Source: Chaunax sp. Z400 (lineage: Eukaryota > Chordata > Actinopteri > Lophiiformes > Chaunacidae). Taken from it: a DNA stretch of 64,000 nucleotides. The notes under the pieces are model-generated. The model did no database searches. It saw only the letters and a list, made by a program, of their open reading frames with translations, and was not told the DNA's origin. Within the stretch, counting starts at the first letter, position 1. Every line of letters starts with the position of its first letter. The stretch is taken from NCBI GenBank assembly GCA_037577475.1, contig CM075187.1, positions 23,218,810 through 23,282,809 on the forward strand, read 5' to 3'. Made by a program: the position numbers and the translations under genes. Below are positions 1-11,869 of this stretch, piece by piece.

Positions 1-1447
1 TTAAACGGTTTCGTATGATTACAACATGGGTAGACTGTGCAAATGAATAATGTTAAACTTCAGTAGGTATAGCCTGCACCCATGGAGCTCCCTGCTCGAG
101 GGCTGTTTGAACAGTCTGCGAATACAAAGCAGTCACCATTGTTTCCTGCATTGAAAATAGAAGCTGGGAAAATTCACATAAAGCTGGAAGTGCTGATAAA
201 GCATGAACCCCATTCATCGCACATTTCTTTACATATTTTATTGCACTGTTTGGTTGTGATACGAGACTGATCATTACCAGCCGGTGCTACTGTATACCAT
301 TTCCTGTTTCAAAATAGACTGGCACCACCGGACTTGTAGTATGTCACCCATAAGCTTTATTGAGCCAGTGTGGTGCGGTGCATTCTTTTTGCATAGGTCT
401 TTTATCTTTTGAGCAAAAGGGAATATACAGCCCTTATTTTCCCTGGTCATGCAGGACCACATTCAGAAATATCATTAGCATCTTTCTACAGCCTAGTTTT
501 ATGTCAACATCATCTATTTCCAGCAGTGAGATACTTCTTTAAGGTTACAGGCTCGTCAGACTCCATGTCCTCTCTCGCCCTTTTTTTAAGGTTATGGAAC
601 ATTACAACAATAGAATCAGGGAATTTTGGAGGTACAGTCAACAGCCAAGGCACAGTTCCCAGTGATGTGCTGAACCATCAAACAGAGAGAAGGCAGCGTA
701 TACTGAAGCAAGCATGGATATAACCTTTTTCCATATTTAGAATCCACTATGGTGTCACTATCTATCCAGTGTTTATTCACACCAACACTAAGCTGTGAAT
801 ATCACACAGTGGCAAGTCATTTTTCAAAGCTGACTGAAAGAGCATGTAACATGAGCAAGTAAACCTGCGGTGATGTAAAGGACTGCAATCAAACTGATTG
901 ATTTTATGTGTTTTTTTTATAAGATGAATTAATAGTCATGAATTATTACTTGAAGTAAGATGATGTCAGTCACTCTCATGTGATAAAGTGAAATGCTTCC
1001 ACTTCAAACTGGCATTTATAGAGTTAAATATGCATTAAGTAATTTATGACTTATCGACCTCCGTCAGCAAAGGAGGAAATGCAGCATTGACAGGTCTCTG
1101 GCACAGCTTCCAGTGGCCTTTAACTACCATAAATAATACATTTACATTTTTACAAAGCACAAACAAACAGGCTAGCTCATTAGGAGAGAGGCCCGACAAC
1201 ATGACATCAACATCAACCACAGTGTGTAGTAAAAAGTTAACACATCAGGTTATTGAGATAATAAGAGGTGTGTTGGAGGAAGGTGGTAAAGAAATCTGAG
1301 CACCCATCAAATATATACAGTCACAGAGTCATTCTGAATGAACCTTTAATAGCCTCCACCCTGTTTTAGTTTTTAATTTGATCATTTAATGGTAATGCTT
1401 GAGCATTTTTGGGAACCCCCTAAAATGACTTACTTATTTAGAGTTAA

Positions 1448-1640
1448 GCCTCATTTCCACTGCCTTTACCAGCTCGACTCGACTCTCATTGTCTTTTTTT
1501 TGCATTTCCACTGGGTAAAAAGTACCTGGCAGTACTTTTTTTAGTACCACCTCTGTTGCAGTTCCAAGCGAGCCGAACTGTTACTAAAATGGCATGTGCA
1601 ACATTGCAGGCCACTGATTGGTCAATACCCGGCACACATG
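1448..1640. repeat. Dispersed fish repeat of the 'tttccactgg...agtaccacct' type
   Basis: The section reads catttccactg, cagctcgactcgactct, tttccactgggt, agtaccacctctg, gttccaagcgagccga and ccactgattggtca. I recognise this from memory as a common dispersed element in fish introns, probably a non-autonomous DNA transposon. The class is not certain. Confidence 0.6.
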
Positions 1641-4600
1641 GAATATCCTGCACAGCACAGATCACACTCAAAACAGCCAAAATATTTGAGCAAATAATAA
1701 AATAATAATAAAATATGTGGCGTTAGATGAGCAGAGTGATATAATTTTCCCCCTCTTAGTTGATGCCCTAGACAGAATCACATGCTATACCAGACCTCTC
1801 CACTGGAATCCTCTCTTGTATAATGGTGAGTGATGTTTCAAAGCATTGGGAGCTGAAGGCTCCCTCCGTCATGGAGAGGACGTGTATGAGTCAATCCCCG
1901 TGGCCCATTGCTTCATTTCATGCCTTCTTTTCCTGCCTCCGCTCCTCATGCGCCCAGAAAATGGAGGATGTTGATGAAGAGATAGATAGAGGCCCTTTTA
2001 ATGGTGCCTGTCAAGAGCTAATTTCATCCAGTTGCTGCCTTCTGCTTTTGATATTCCTGCTGATTTGCTGGTGCGGCCAAAACAGCGCGTGCTGGTACTC
2101 TTCAAATACGTCGGCCTTGTCAGTTCATTTCAAATTTTCAGCCTGAGCCTCCGACATCAGAGAGACGATTATGTGAACAGATTAACTATTGCTCAGATAA
2201 TGGTGGGATGAGCCATTCTATGCTTGTTAAGTGTTACTGTCTATCCTGGTGATGATACTGTGCACAGAGATGTGCTTTTGATGCTTCTCCATGTCCTGCA
2301 TACAGATATAAGAAGCACAATTCACCTGAAACGATCTTATTTAACTAGTAGAAAATGTGCTCCGATGATGATGGGGGTAGCTGCAGTCACTCTCAGAAGA
2401 GGTTTTTAATGAAGTTTATGATGCACATGGATAATAGGCAAGCAGACATGGTTTAATTACTTCTCACACTGGCCCTAAACACCAGAAGAGCAACTCTCCG
2501 AGGTATACTGATGCTCAGGAAGCCATGTCAGGCTGTGGAGTATGCTCCATGTCATCCTTACAGGGTAGATATAAGCAACAAAAAGACAACGTAAGCCTTT
2601 AAGTTTCTATGCAAAATAAATGCAAATCATGACCATGTTTTAGATCTTTAGGCAATTGAATGCAAACCCTACGGCGCAGCCTTTCAACATAAAGCATGTG
2701 CTCCTCCACTTCGCCATATGTCGACAGTAAATCCCTCAACAACTGCAGTATTTCCTCTCAAACAATTCTTGATCCCAGTCTTGAGTACAGAACTGTTACA
2801 ACTGCATCTATTCTCGCGTGTGTCTCCCCCCTGAGACGGATGCAGGCAGGAGTGTACAGTAATGAACCATTGAGTAAGTAAGTCTCAGTCTATTAAGCCC
2901 TAACGGATTGATTCAGCCACTAAATAATGCAGGCATTGAAAAAGACAAATGTCCAATCAATTTCCAATGCAAGTGCTACCTTTACGCAGGCTGTATTGAT
3001 GGAGAGAGATGTTTCCGCCCATGCTGTACCGCTAAGGTGTTGAGAGACGATGAATTAGTCATGTACCACGGATGGGATGAGCAAAAAAAGAGCTGGGAAG
3101 TAGTTCAGGCAAAATCACAAAAGTAAGACCGAGTCCAAAAACAAGTTCTGGAACAAGACCATGACTGCCAAAAATTTAGACAAATCTTTAAAGAGTTCTT
3201 TAACAGCTGCCATTTGTTTGTTTTTTCTGTATTATGAGATGATGGAAAACGTGCCATAGCCATTTAATAGATACACTTCCCACAGGAATTATACAGTATA
3301 AGTAAAAGTCACTAAAGGAAACTGCACTGCAGCATCTGAAATTACCACGTTTAGTCTATAGGCTCCTACAGCATTCCTAAATATGGCATTTATCCATCAA
3401 TCCTCTGAATTTCTCTATTACATGATGTCTAATATCAGAAATCCTCCGACGCCACATATTTGTTCTCATCTTTGGAGCGGCTCAGTTTGTGCGAATGGAC
3501 TCACATATGGTGCTGTCATTTGCCGCTTGATGAGCGTGGGCACACTGATGCTTCTGAAGGTGCCAGAATGGCTGGTGTCCACAGATGGCTGGGGCTTAAT
3601 GCTGGCTCATAACGATATTCCTGGCCTTGTCAAGGTGACTGCTGTTTCCTGTGAAGGGCGGCGGTCTTTAGGAGTCCAAGACGAGAACTGTGCAGATTTG
3701 GACAGCTGTTCTCATTATGTGCGTGTCATAAATGTTCATGGTATGGTCTTTATGATCTGACTGTTCATGCGAGTTCAGTGCATAAAGCAGCCAGTACCAA
3801 AACAGAAACACACAAACTCAGAGACATTACACAGCACAAGAGAATTCTTGGTGTATTAAGTGATAAATGGACACATGGGAACCAGTCTTATCAGGAAGTA
3901 ACACGGTCTTAACTTATTGCAGCATGTTTAGATGGCTTTAACATTTACTGTGTTAGTCCTGTGAAAGGATCAGTGCTTTATTTCAAAAATTACAACATAT
4001 CCCAACCACATTCACCTGACAGTTACTTATGCACATGGGGGACTGCATAAGGATTATTTCACCACAATGTAAAAAAACAAAACCCCCCAAATATTACGGA
4101 AAATAGCTTTAAAGTTTTACAGTAATTTTCTGTAAATTATTTCAATTATTATTTTTTGATGATTATTAATTTGTTTTATGTCTCTAAAAGCCCTAAATTA
4201 ACAGAAATTAGCCTGAGAGGTGGTTGTATATTTTGTTTGTGCAATATAATAATAGTAATAGTAATATTAGAATAGATAGAATAGAATAGTAATATTCCCC
4301 ACAGTTACTGTGTTTACAGTCTCTCACTGACTTGGGCATGTCTGTTGTTTGACAGTACGAATGTGGGACTATTCTGAGCTATCACATTGCTCACTGCTTC
4401 TGAAGATGTCTGTTTGATTTGTGTTGTTTGAAAGGAGAAGGTAATGGAGCCTTTTTTCAACATTGCATTGTCTTGTATTCACTCTGGTAAATCTCAATCC
4501 AGTATCAGGAATTTATAGGAAGCAACCAATCACAGTTCTTGTAGTCTCCATGTACTAACTCCATAATTGCCAGCCCCAGTGTGTTATTTTTGAGAGAGTC

Positions 4601-6714
4601 CACATCTTCTACAGTGTGCTCTATGGCACAGTGTGTGTCAACTCGCTTTGAATCCATTTGCATGTACAAATCCAGATGGTTTGTGAGGTTAAAAAGCTGT
4701 GTTGGTTTCATATTTATATCAGAGGGGCATCTGTTCTCAGAATAAAGTAAAAGAAACATCTGACTGCATCCACCAGCAGCTTTGAAGCTGCACCTGTTAT
4801 TGTAACGCCGGAAATAATGCTTACCGGCTCATCTTGAGTTCACAGGGTTCTTTTAATCAATTCATTTTTTATTTTTTTATGAAGCAAAGTTACCAAAAAA
4901 AAATAGATGGACTGTTATAGGAGAGGAGTGGGTGGGATGAGATGCAGCATACGCTAAGATGCGCTCCTGGGTTTATTGTCTACTGATGAATCCTACTCAA
5001 CAGCTACTCCATCCACTGGGTAAAAGCTGTTAACAGGTCAATAATAATCTACAATACTTGACCAAGAAATTATGTTTTTGTCACTAAATAACAAACTGTA
5101 TTACTACACTGGTTTCGGAGATTTTTTTTTTCGTCTATAGTTTTATTCAGGTGTGGAATAAACTGAAGGGAACAACATAGAAGCTGGAAATAAGGAACAA
5201 TTACCACAAGAGTAGAGAATCAGTCGTCACTGGTTTGACGAACTGGTCCTGTTTATTCCAGGACTGTAATACTGTCACATCAGTGGCTGATGAGTCATTT
5301 ACAGAAATCTGACAGATAGCCTTTCCACTGAGGTGAGGGTATCTTTGAATGTTGTGTTTACAAACAAGGACAAATCCTACTTATGACTTTAAAGTCAGAA
5401 GTCTAAAGTCTAAAGTCAGAAGTCTATGAAAAATATAGGTTTTTCAGAATTCTGACTTTATTCTCATTATTCATGCATTATCATTAATGTCCTGCTGAAT
5501 TCAAGCCAGGACTCACTTCCATCATACTTTCTCAAGCATTAATTTAATTTACAGAGTGATGGAGTGTGAAGGCTTGCGACTGTATGTGAGAACCACTGAC
5601 TGTAACGAATTGAAGCATTAGTAGTAGTTAGTTAATAGTTAGCTAGAGTAGTTACCTACCTGGTGATAACTACTTAAGTTCAGTGACAGCAGCAAGTAAA
5701 CACTCTTTCACATGTTAACACAAACTAATGCGGGGGATCATAACTCACCATGAAGCTCCTGTGGGGGATGGAAACACTGCTTCTGCACGACTCTGTGCAG
5801 GTGCAGTCTCATGCCACATTCAAGTCACATCAGGATTTATTGGATTCCCACCTCTGCTGTGTTCATGTCACAGTGGAATTATCATTTCTCACTTACAAAT
5901 AAGATTCTCATTGACATCCACGTTGCATCATAAGTCATAAACATGGGAATCCTTCCCACTGTAAGCTTCCCTCCTACATGATGTAAATGCAGCATCACTA
6001 TACTGTAGTTACAAGACGTGTTTGAGGCTCCACCAAAAAAAAAAAAAAGTAGCAGGACACGGGCACTTCTCAGTGGTTTTATGGATGTTTATTTGATAGA
6101 AAATAAAATAAAATATATCATGTCTGTGTGTTTAGAGAATGTAACAAACATTTGACACAAACGGCAGCTGGTGTTAGTCAGTCAAACTACAATAACTAGC
6201 TTCCTATGACTGTTAGGAAACACACATGCACTTATTTTTTTAACTTTTTAAAACAAATATTTCAACATGTACAGTGTTACACTTTCTGCTAAATATTTAA
6301 TACATAAAATTGATGAGGAATCTAATCTAAACCCAAACTAATTAATGCACAGACTGACCTGTTGAATTGTAAACTGTCATCACACTGTAATAACTCTGCT
6401 TGAGTCCAAGAGCACTGTGATTATGTCCCACTCATGTCTAGCTGTCTAGCGGTACTGCTAGACTTTAATTAGTTCCATTCTCATCACCACAGAGAGATTA
6501 TGACCAGATGCCTCAGGCCCAGCCCAGGTGCTTATCGAGACAAGACTTCAAAAAAAAAAAGAATAATTTTGTGCTTCATTACCTCTTGAAAGGAGTTCCT
6601 GGAGAGTTTAATAAATGTCACTGAGACAAACAGGCCACCCAATCACACTTGTCTTTCTTGGACTTGGAAGTGACTGATTGATCAACCCTGTCGCCTAGAA
6701 ATTAATTTTATAAC

Positions 6715-7085
6715 GAGCTGATTGGAAATAGAAAAATCTGTTTTCAAGGAAATATAACTGCTGCCTGGATTATGTTCAGAGACAGCATTTATTTGACAGA
6801 ATGAAACACTACATTCATGTGGCGCTCTAGAGTCACAGGGAGCTGGTTGTGGTGGATGGAGAGACTGGCAGAGACCATGATTCAAGTCCAGAAGTCCGTT
6901 AAGGAAGCAAAAACACTTTAGTTGAGTTTAGTGAAACACTGTTTTTTCCATTTACATCTTCCCAAAAACAAGTCAATTGTCAGTGAATATTTTACTGTTA
7001 AATAAAGAGATTTCTGCTATTTGCCACATGTGTTAATTTCCTCAATTAATTGGTTGGTATTACATTCCCCTTATAAACATATTTG
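6715..7085. repeat. Unnamed dispersed repeat, copy 1 (pairs with 33205-33565)
   Basis: It shares ordered blocks with 33205-33565 in the same orientation: ctggattatg, gagacag, gaatgaaacact, cattcatgt, tttgccaca, tgttaa and a closing block of the form ggtattacattcccctta / ggcattacgtttccctta. The agreement across about 350 bp looks like roughly 70-80 percent in the aligned blocks. No coding potential is seen. Confidence 0.65.
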
Positions 7086-8111
7086 CTTTTGCGAATTGGC
7101 TGTATATAAACAGAATTCCAGAGAGACAGGGCCGGATTAATTGGACTGTTATGAAAATGAGACCGGTTTCATTAAGCAGCTGGGATGGTTTCCTGATGGA
7201 AAAATGAGGACGGCATATTATGCACATCCAGACACAGATTGTTTTTTGGCAGGAAAGAGGTTACCATCATGTTGCTGCTGCAGCTGTCAAAAAAACAAAA
7301 ACATTTACTGAACAAATTACTACACATGATGGAAAGTTAGGATTCATGGAAAGAGGAATGTGATTTTTGTTTAAAGTATTGATCAACAATAAACTTGCTG
7401 TCTAAGCTGAACTGTATTTGGCACTACCATTAAAAATAGACTTGAAGCGTAAAAACATGACATCATGCAGCCTGTTTAAAAGCTAGATTGATTAAAAGAC
7501 AAACAAAATACTGAAATGACTCCTTAATTTTTTTCGTTTCTGTCATATTGAATTAAAAAGTTCCATCTTGTCCATTTAAATTCCATTTAAATTTATATTT
7601 CTGCAACTGTCATGGTTTAACATAACATTGAGTTGGTAGGGTTTTATTCCTAAAATAAATTATCCACATGGAGACAGAACACAATTATCATACTGAGTAA
7701 AGTAAAACACTCAGAATTACTTCTTTTGAAGCAGATTTTTTTTTACTTTGACAAAATATCACCACATGCTCTGTAATTCTATAAAATATCCAACAACTCA
7801 TGATTGAAAACTAGAAATAATGGCCCAGGCCAAGAGTTAAATGACATAGTATTCTTCCTCATCAACACTTAAATGTTCTGTCGCTAAAATATCTCTGAAT
7901 ATTATAGGACTGTTTTAGTTTCCGTGAATAATCCTTACATTTATTTAAAACATCTTTGAGGGTTAAATTGACGAATGTGTTTAATTTTTTAGTTCTAATA
8001 ATTCCCTCAATGTTGTCTCAGAAGCTGACTTAAACAATATTATCAACAACCCCTAGATAAATAAACTTCTACACAAATACTAGTCGGCACTCAGTAGAGT
8101 ACATACCTCCA

Positions 8112-8350
8112 CTAAGGCCAACCAATCATACGTCTCTTTAGATTTCCTGCACCATGCTCTAAGCCTCCACACTGTATGGAAATTGCAATAGAAATTTGTT
8201 CAGTGGTTTTTGCATAGATATGGAAACTATTTTTTTTAAACTGTCCCTTTATCCAGATCTGCACCACTTTCCTTGCTCATGCCCATTTCTTCTACAAGTT
8301 TTGTGGAATCCATCCAGTACTTTTTGCAACAAACAAACAATCAATCAACA
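8112..8350 (-). repeat. Old dispersed fish repeat, copy 1 of 4
   Basis: Read on the minus strand it has the order gtttgtttgttgc, then a 'tggattccacaaaacttg' block, then 'gcagatctggataaaggga', then an A/T-rich block. The same order occurs at 12440-12840, 18757-19175 and 22160-22490. It is an abundant non-coding fish repeat, but I cannot name its class. Confidence 0.6.
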
Positions 8351-10978
8351 AACACAGGTGAAAATACAACCACCTTGTCTGTAGTATTATGAGTCACAAA
8401 TCAGTCAAACTCCAGTAGATAATGTTAATTCAGAGATGTATATCTAACACTCGTCTTTCCCTTTTCAAGTAATTACGTAAAAGGTTTTCGCTCCACATCA
8501 GCCTCGAGAGGAAGCTGCAGGGATCAGCCTTGATATAGATTTGGTGTATTATTATATTTGCTGACAGAGTTACCACAGTGTAATACTTGTACCCACAGGA
8601 AGTTAAAAATGAAAGGCAATGTCCTGATCTCCTGAGACGCTATATCAGCAAAGCCTCGCATTTCAGGAGGATTGGGAGACGCATTACAAGATAAACTCAT
8701 ATCGACACTTCTGGCAGAATTCATCATCTCCGTCTCCGGCCGTTCATCTTTGTTTGCAAATGGAGCCTCGTGGCGAGCGGGATGTTCTAAATCAGACATG
8801 CCATTTACCATTCTTTAAAGCTCAGGGTGTCACATTCCTGTGTTGCTGGTGGGTGTGACAAACGGGGAGTGTGGGTTATAAGGTAAGAATGGATCCAGCT
8901 GATTGTAGCCACTTTTACAGTGATCACATGGCTCCGTTTGTTAGTGTCTGCAGATGATGTATCTATCCTTCACCGCATCACGCCAGGAGCATATTTTACA
9001 CATTTTTTTTCCTCGTCTGCCTTATCCTCTCTCTGTTCATCTGTTTTCATTTACAGGTCCAACCGTGTAAATGACTACGACCGGAACAAACAGACAACTT
9101 CGGCGACATCTATGATTTATTTCCTTTTCCTTTATTTTTTAAATTTGATTCTCTTCCTCACAAAAACAACACCACATGCACCACTGTGGAGTCCTAGTGT
9201 CCTTTCTGCTTCCGAAGAGGCCAGATCAGGATCCTGGCTGCATTTTAGCTCGGAGGAAGCTCCAGAATCTGGATCTCAAGAGCAAATTATAAATATGCAA
9301 TAAACCTTCTCTGTGTGAACCCTGTCTTCCATCAGCCCCCTGTTTTCATAAGGTCTTGGGCAGGCTCGGCTAACGTGAGCTGCCCTGTCTAATTGCGAAA
9401 CATGTTCTTGTCAATCAAGCTTTTCCCATATGGCCTCTCCTCAGCCGACACTACAATGAGCTGCTGCAGCCTTAGAGGGGTAATTGATGCACACTCTCCA
9501 GAAGCCTATCTCCATTCTATTAGCAGCACAGTATGAATGGTTGAAGCTGGTTGTTGACTGCGGACCTATTCGAGCTTGCGGTTGTGCAGAATGGTGTTTC
9601 ATTTTGACACAGCGAGGCCAAGCAGGAGGAGAGGTAACTGCATTTGTAAGGGCATCGTGTTTGCAGAAAGCCACATTCTCTTCACCTCATGAATGAATGA
9701 GCTACAGTAAATATTCATGACGAATAAAAGACAAGACTCAACGAGGAGTGTGTTTGAGAGATTAAAGTTCACTGTCGCACTATAGTTTAACAGAGTTGTA
9801 CTAACTTTATTCAGCTGTATGGATTGACCTCCCCCACAGCCCTCATCTAACTCAGCTGAATGGTTTGTTAGGTTCACATCAGCAGCTCTACCGAATGAGA
9901 AAACACTGTGTAACCTTGGGGGGGATGCTGTCGGCAGTTGGCGATGCATAATGCTGAGTTGTCACTCTGTGATAATGGGAAAACCTATCAGATGAAATCA
10001 CAAGAAGCTACACGATTGTGCCATTATCATCAATGGTAAAGAAATGCTACTGATGTGAGGTGAAAGCTGCTCTAAGTGGAATAAGGGCTAAGTGGCCCTG
10101 TAGTGGTCAGCAACAGCTGTAAATGTGTTTTGCTTCAGTAAAGAACTGCTGCAATCTTTAAGCCCAGATCCATTCTTCAGCCTCCGTTCAAGTGATTTTT
10201 CAAAGGCGGCCGACACTTCAGATGTGTCGCTGGAGCCATCTCCAGAATTTAAAAGTGGATGCGGGCATGACTTTAAATGAAAGAGTGGGATCTCTCAAGC
10301 ATATCTCATTCCAATAAGCTGAAGGAGTGTGTTTAGTTTCAGAATGGTTCCACTCAGCTGGAGAGAAACATTTTCTGAATTTAAACGCCAACCAATTCTT
10401 CAGCGAGTCCTGCGCTCACACGAAGCGTTAAATTCAACTTAAAGCAGCAGCAAAAGAGATTTACATTCTCCGTATGCAGGCTTTAAGAGTCTTTGGTTCT
10501 GCTGAAGATTTGCATTAAGGGTATTTTTTTTTTGCCTCCTCCACTCTCATCTAAGAAACTTTGCAAAGTTTAATCATGTCTTCTGTTGACGCCCCTGGGT
10601 TTCTATCTTAAGCTGTATCCCTCCAACTGGGAGATGCAAGAAAACTTCATCATAAGCTACTCCAAAGTCTGAATATAGATTTCACAAATCATTCTGACCA
10701 GGACTATACATCTAAATAAGGCTCTCAGTCCTGGAGGGATCCTGATTTCTTATGTGACCTTTACGATTTACAACTAAACAGAAAAAACCCCTCCAGCTTT
10801 GATGGAATGCCTCGTTAAAAACTAACTTTCCTTGCATCAATTCTCAGAGTAATTTCATCTTCTGCTCAACACGCTGACTTTTAATGTGGTTTAAATAAAC
10901 AAGTTTAAAGTTTTTCATCCGTCTTCTTCTAATTTCACCATTTCACCTGCAGCATGGGTGATAATCTGTGGTCCTTAC

Positions 10979-11096
10979 CCGCATGCCGAGCTCGATGTTC
11001 TCGCCTCCATAGACCTCCATGCCGGGATCCAGGAGACCCAGGTCGCCAAAGTATTCCCGATCAACCACAAAGGAGCAGCCAATCATAGCTGGAGTT
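10979..11096 (-). CDS. galnt9: galnt9 exon 6: Gal/GalNAc-T motif with YGGEN (residues 321-360)
   Basis: The acceptor is ATCCAG, and A completes Arg321. The exon encodes TPAMIGCSFVVDREYFGDLG, then LLDPGMEVYGGENIELGMR. This is the Gal/GalNAc-T motif, read as YDPGM..WGGEN.E in most isoenzymes. Here it is LLDPGMEVYGGENIE, with Tyr350 replacing Trp and Glu356 kept. The donor is GTAAGG at 10978, in phase 0, which fits a next exon starting Val-Trp-Gln-Cys. No such exon is visible between 1 and 10978. Confidence 0.95.
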
Positions 11097-11830
11097 CTGG
11101 ATGAGCAGAGAGAGAAAGCATCTTTTTTGAGTGTCATCATCCAGCCATGAAATATTCAATGTCATCCAGGCAGAAACGAGCTCTGGGTTTAGCTCTTATT
11201 GAACTAATTAGCTGCAGTCTTTTCACAGTTACAGATCGGTCTTTTGTATTGATCAGTTTGATCAATTGCCTGTAAAAGTCCAGACAGATACAGTTTGAGT
11301 TTATTCATTTTCGCTGCTCTGGAACGAGCTGCTCAAACTCAATAATAATAATAATAATAATAATGTTTTTCTGTTCTTTTCTGACTCATGATATGGACAT
11401 CATAGAAATGTCAACAGGCATAATCAAAACAAATTGAACTCATCACCATCCCAGTTCAGCTTGGTTTACTTTAAAAAGTTAACATTATGGAGGCAGATAT
11501 GTCTCTCTCTCGTGGGAGGACCACTGGATTTCTTTGGATCAAGACAGTCAAATCCTGGTTGCCATTCGGGGATGTTAAGGTACAAAGCAGCATTCATCTT
11601 TTGGACATTGTTTAACATACTGTAAACACATTTATTATCTTATTAAGTTGTTTTGAATGTGTTGCTACTTACACATCCAGCAAAACAATAAATTGAAAGA
11701 TGCTAAAACGTTGTGAGTGGTACAGTAGGCCTACTGTAGGGACTTCTGTGTGGGTTCATCACTTTGAACTGCACATTTAGAAACTGTGGCAGTGTGTGTT
11801 TGGTTAGCTGTGGACAGGAGAGAGAGCGAG

Positions 11831-11869
<39 letters not shown>

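Larger units (their letters stand above)
1..10978 (-). other. galnt9 intron 6 (open at the left edge)
   Basis: This follows the exon 6 donor and runs off the window. I found no stretch coding for the expected next exon (V-W-Q-C-G-G) or any later galnt9 exon. Repeats are at 1448-1640, 6715-7085 and 8112-8350. The remaining AT-rich sequence shows only short scattered ORFs without family features. The section 9300-9480 has several ATTA/TAAT-type and CArG-like words and could be regulatory, but this is a guess. Confidence 0.8.

Noticed and set aside
3383..3760. 125-codon plus-strand ORF in intron 6
   Set aside because: No family features, signal or splice context. A frame of this length is expected by chance in 64 kb.
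8155..8185. On the minus strand the words CAG TGT GGA GGC could read Q-C-G-G, as expected at the start of galnt9 exon 7
   Set aside because: The codon before is not Trp, the following residues are not S-M-E-V, and the place is inside a dispersed repeat.
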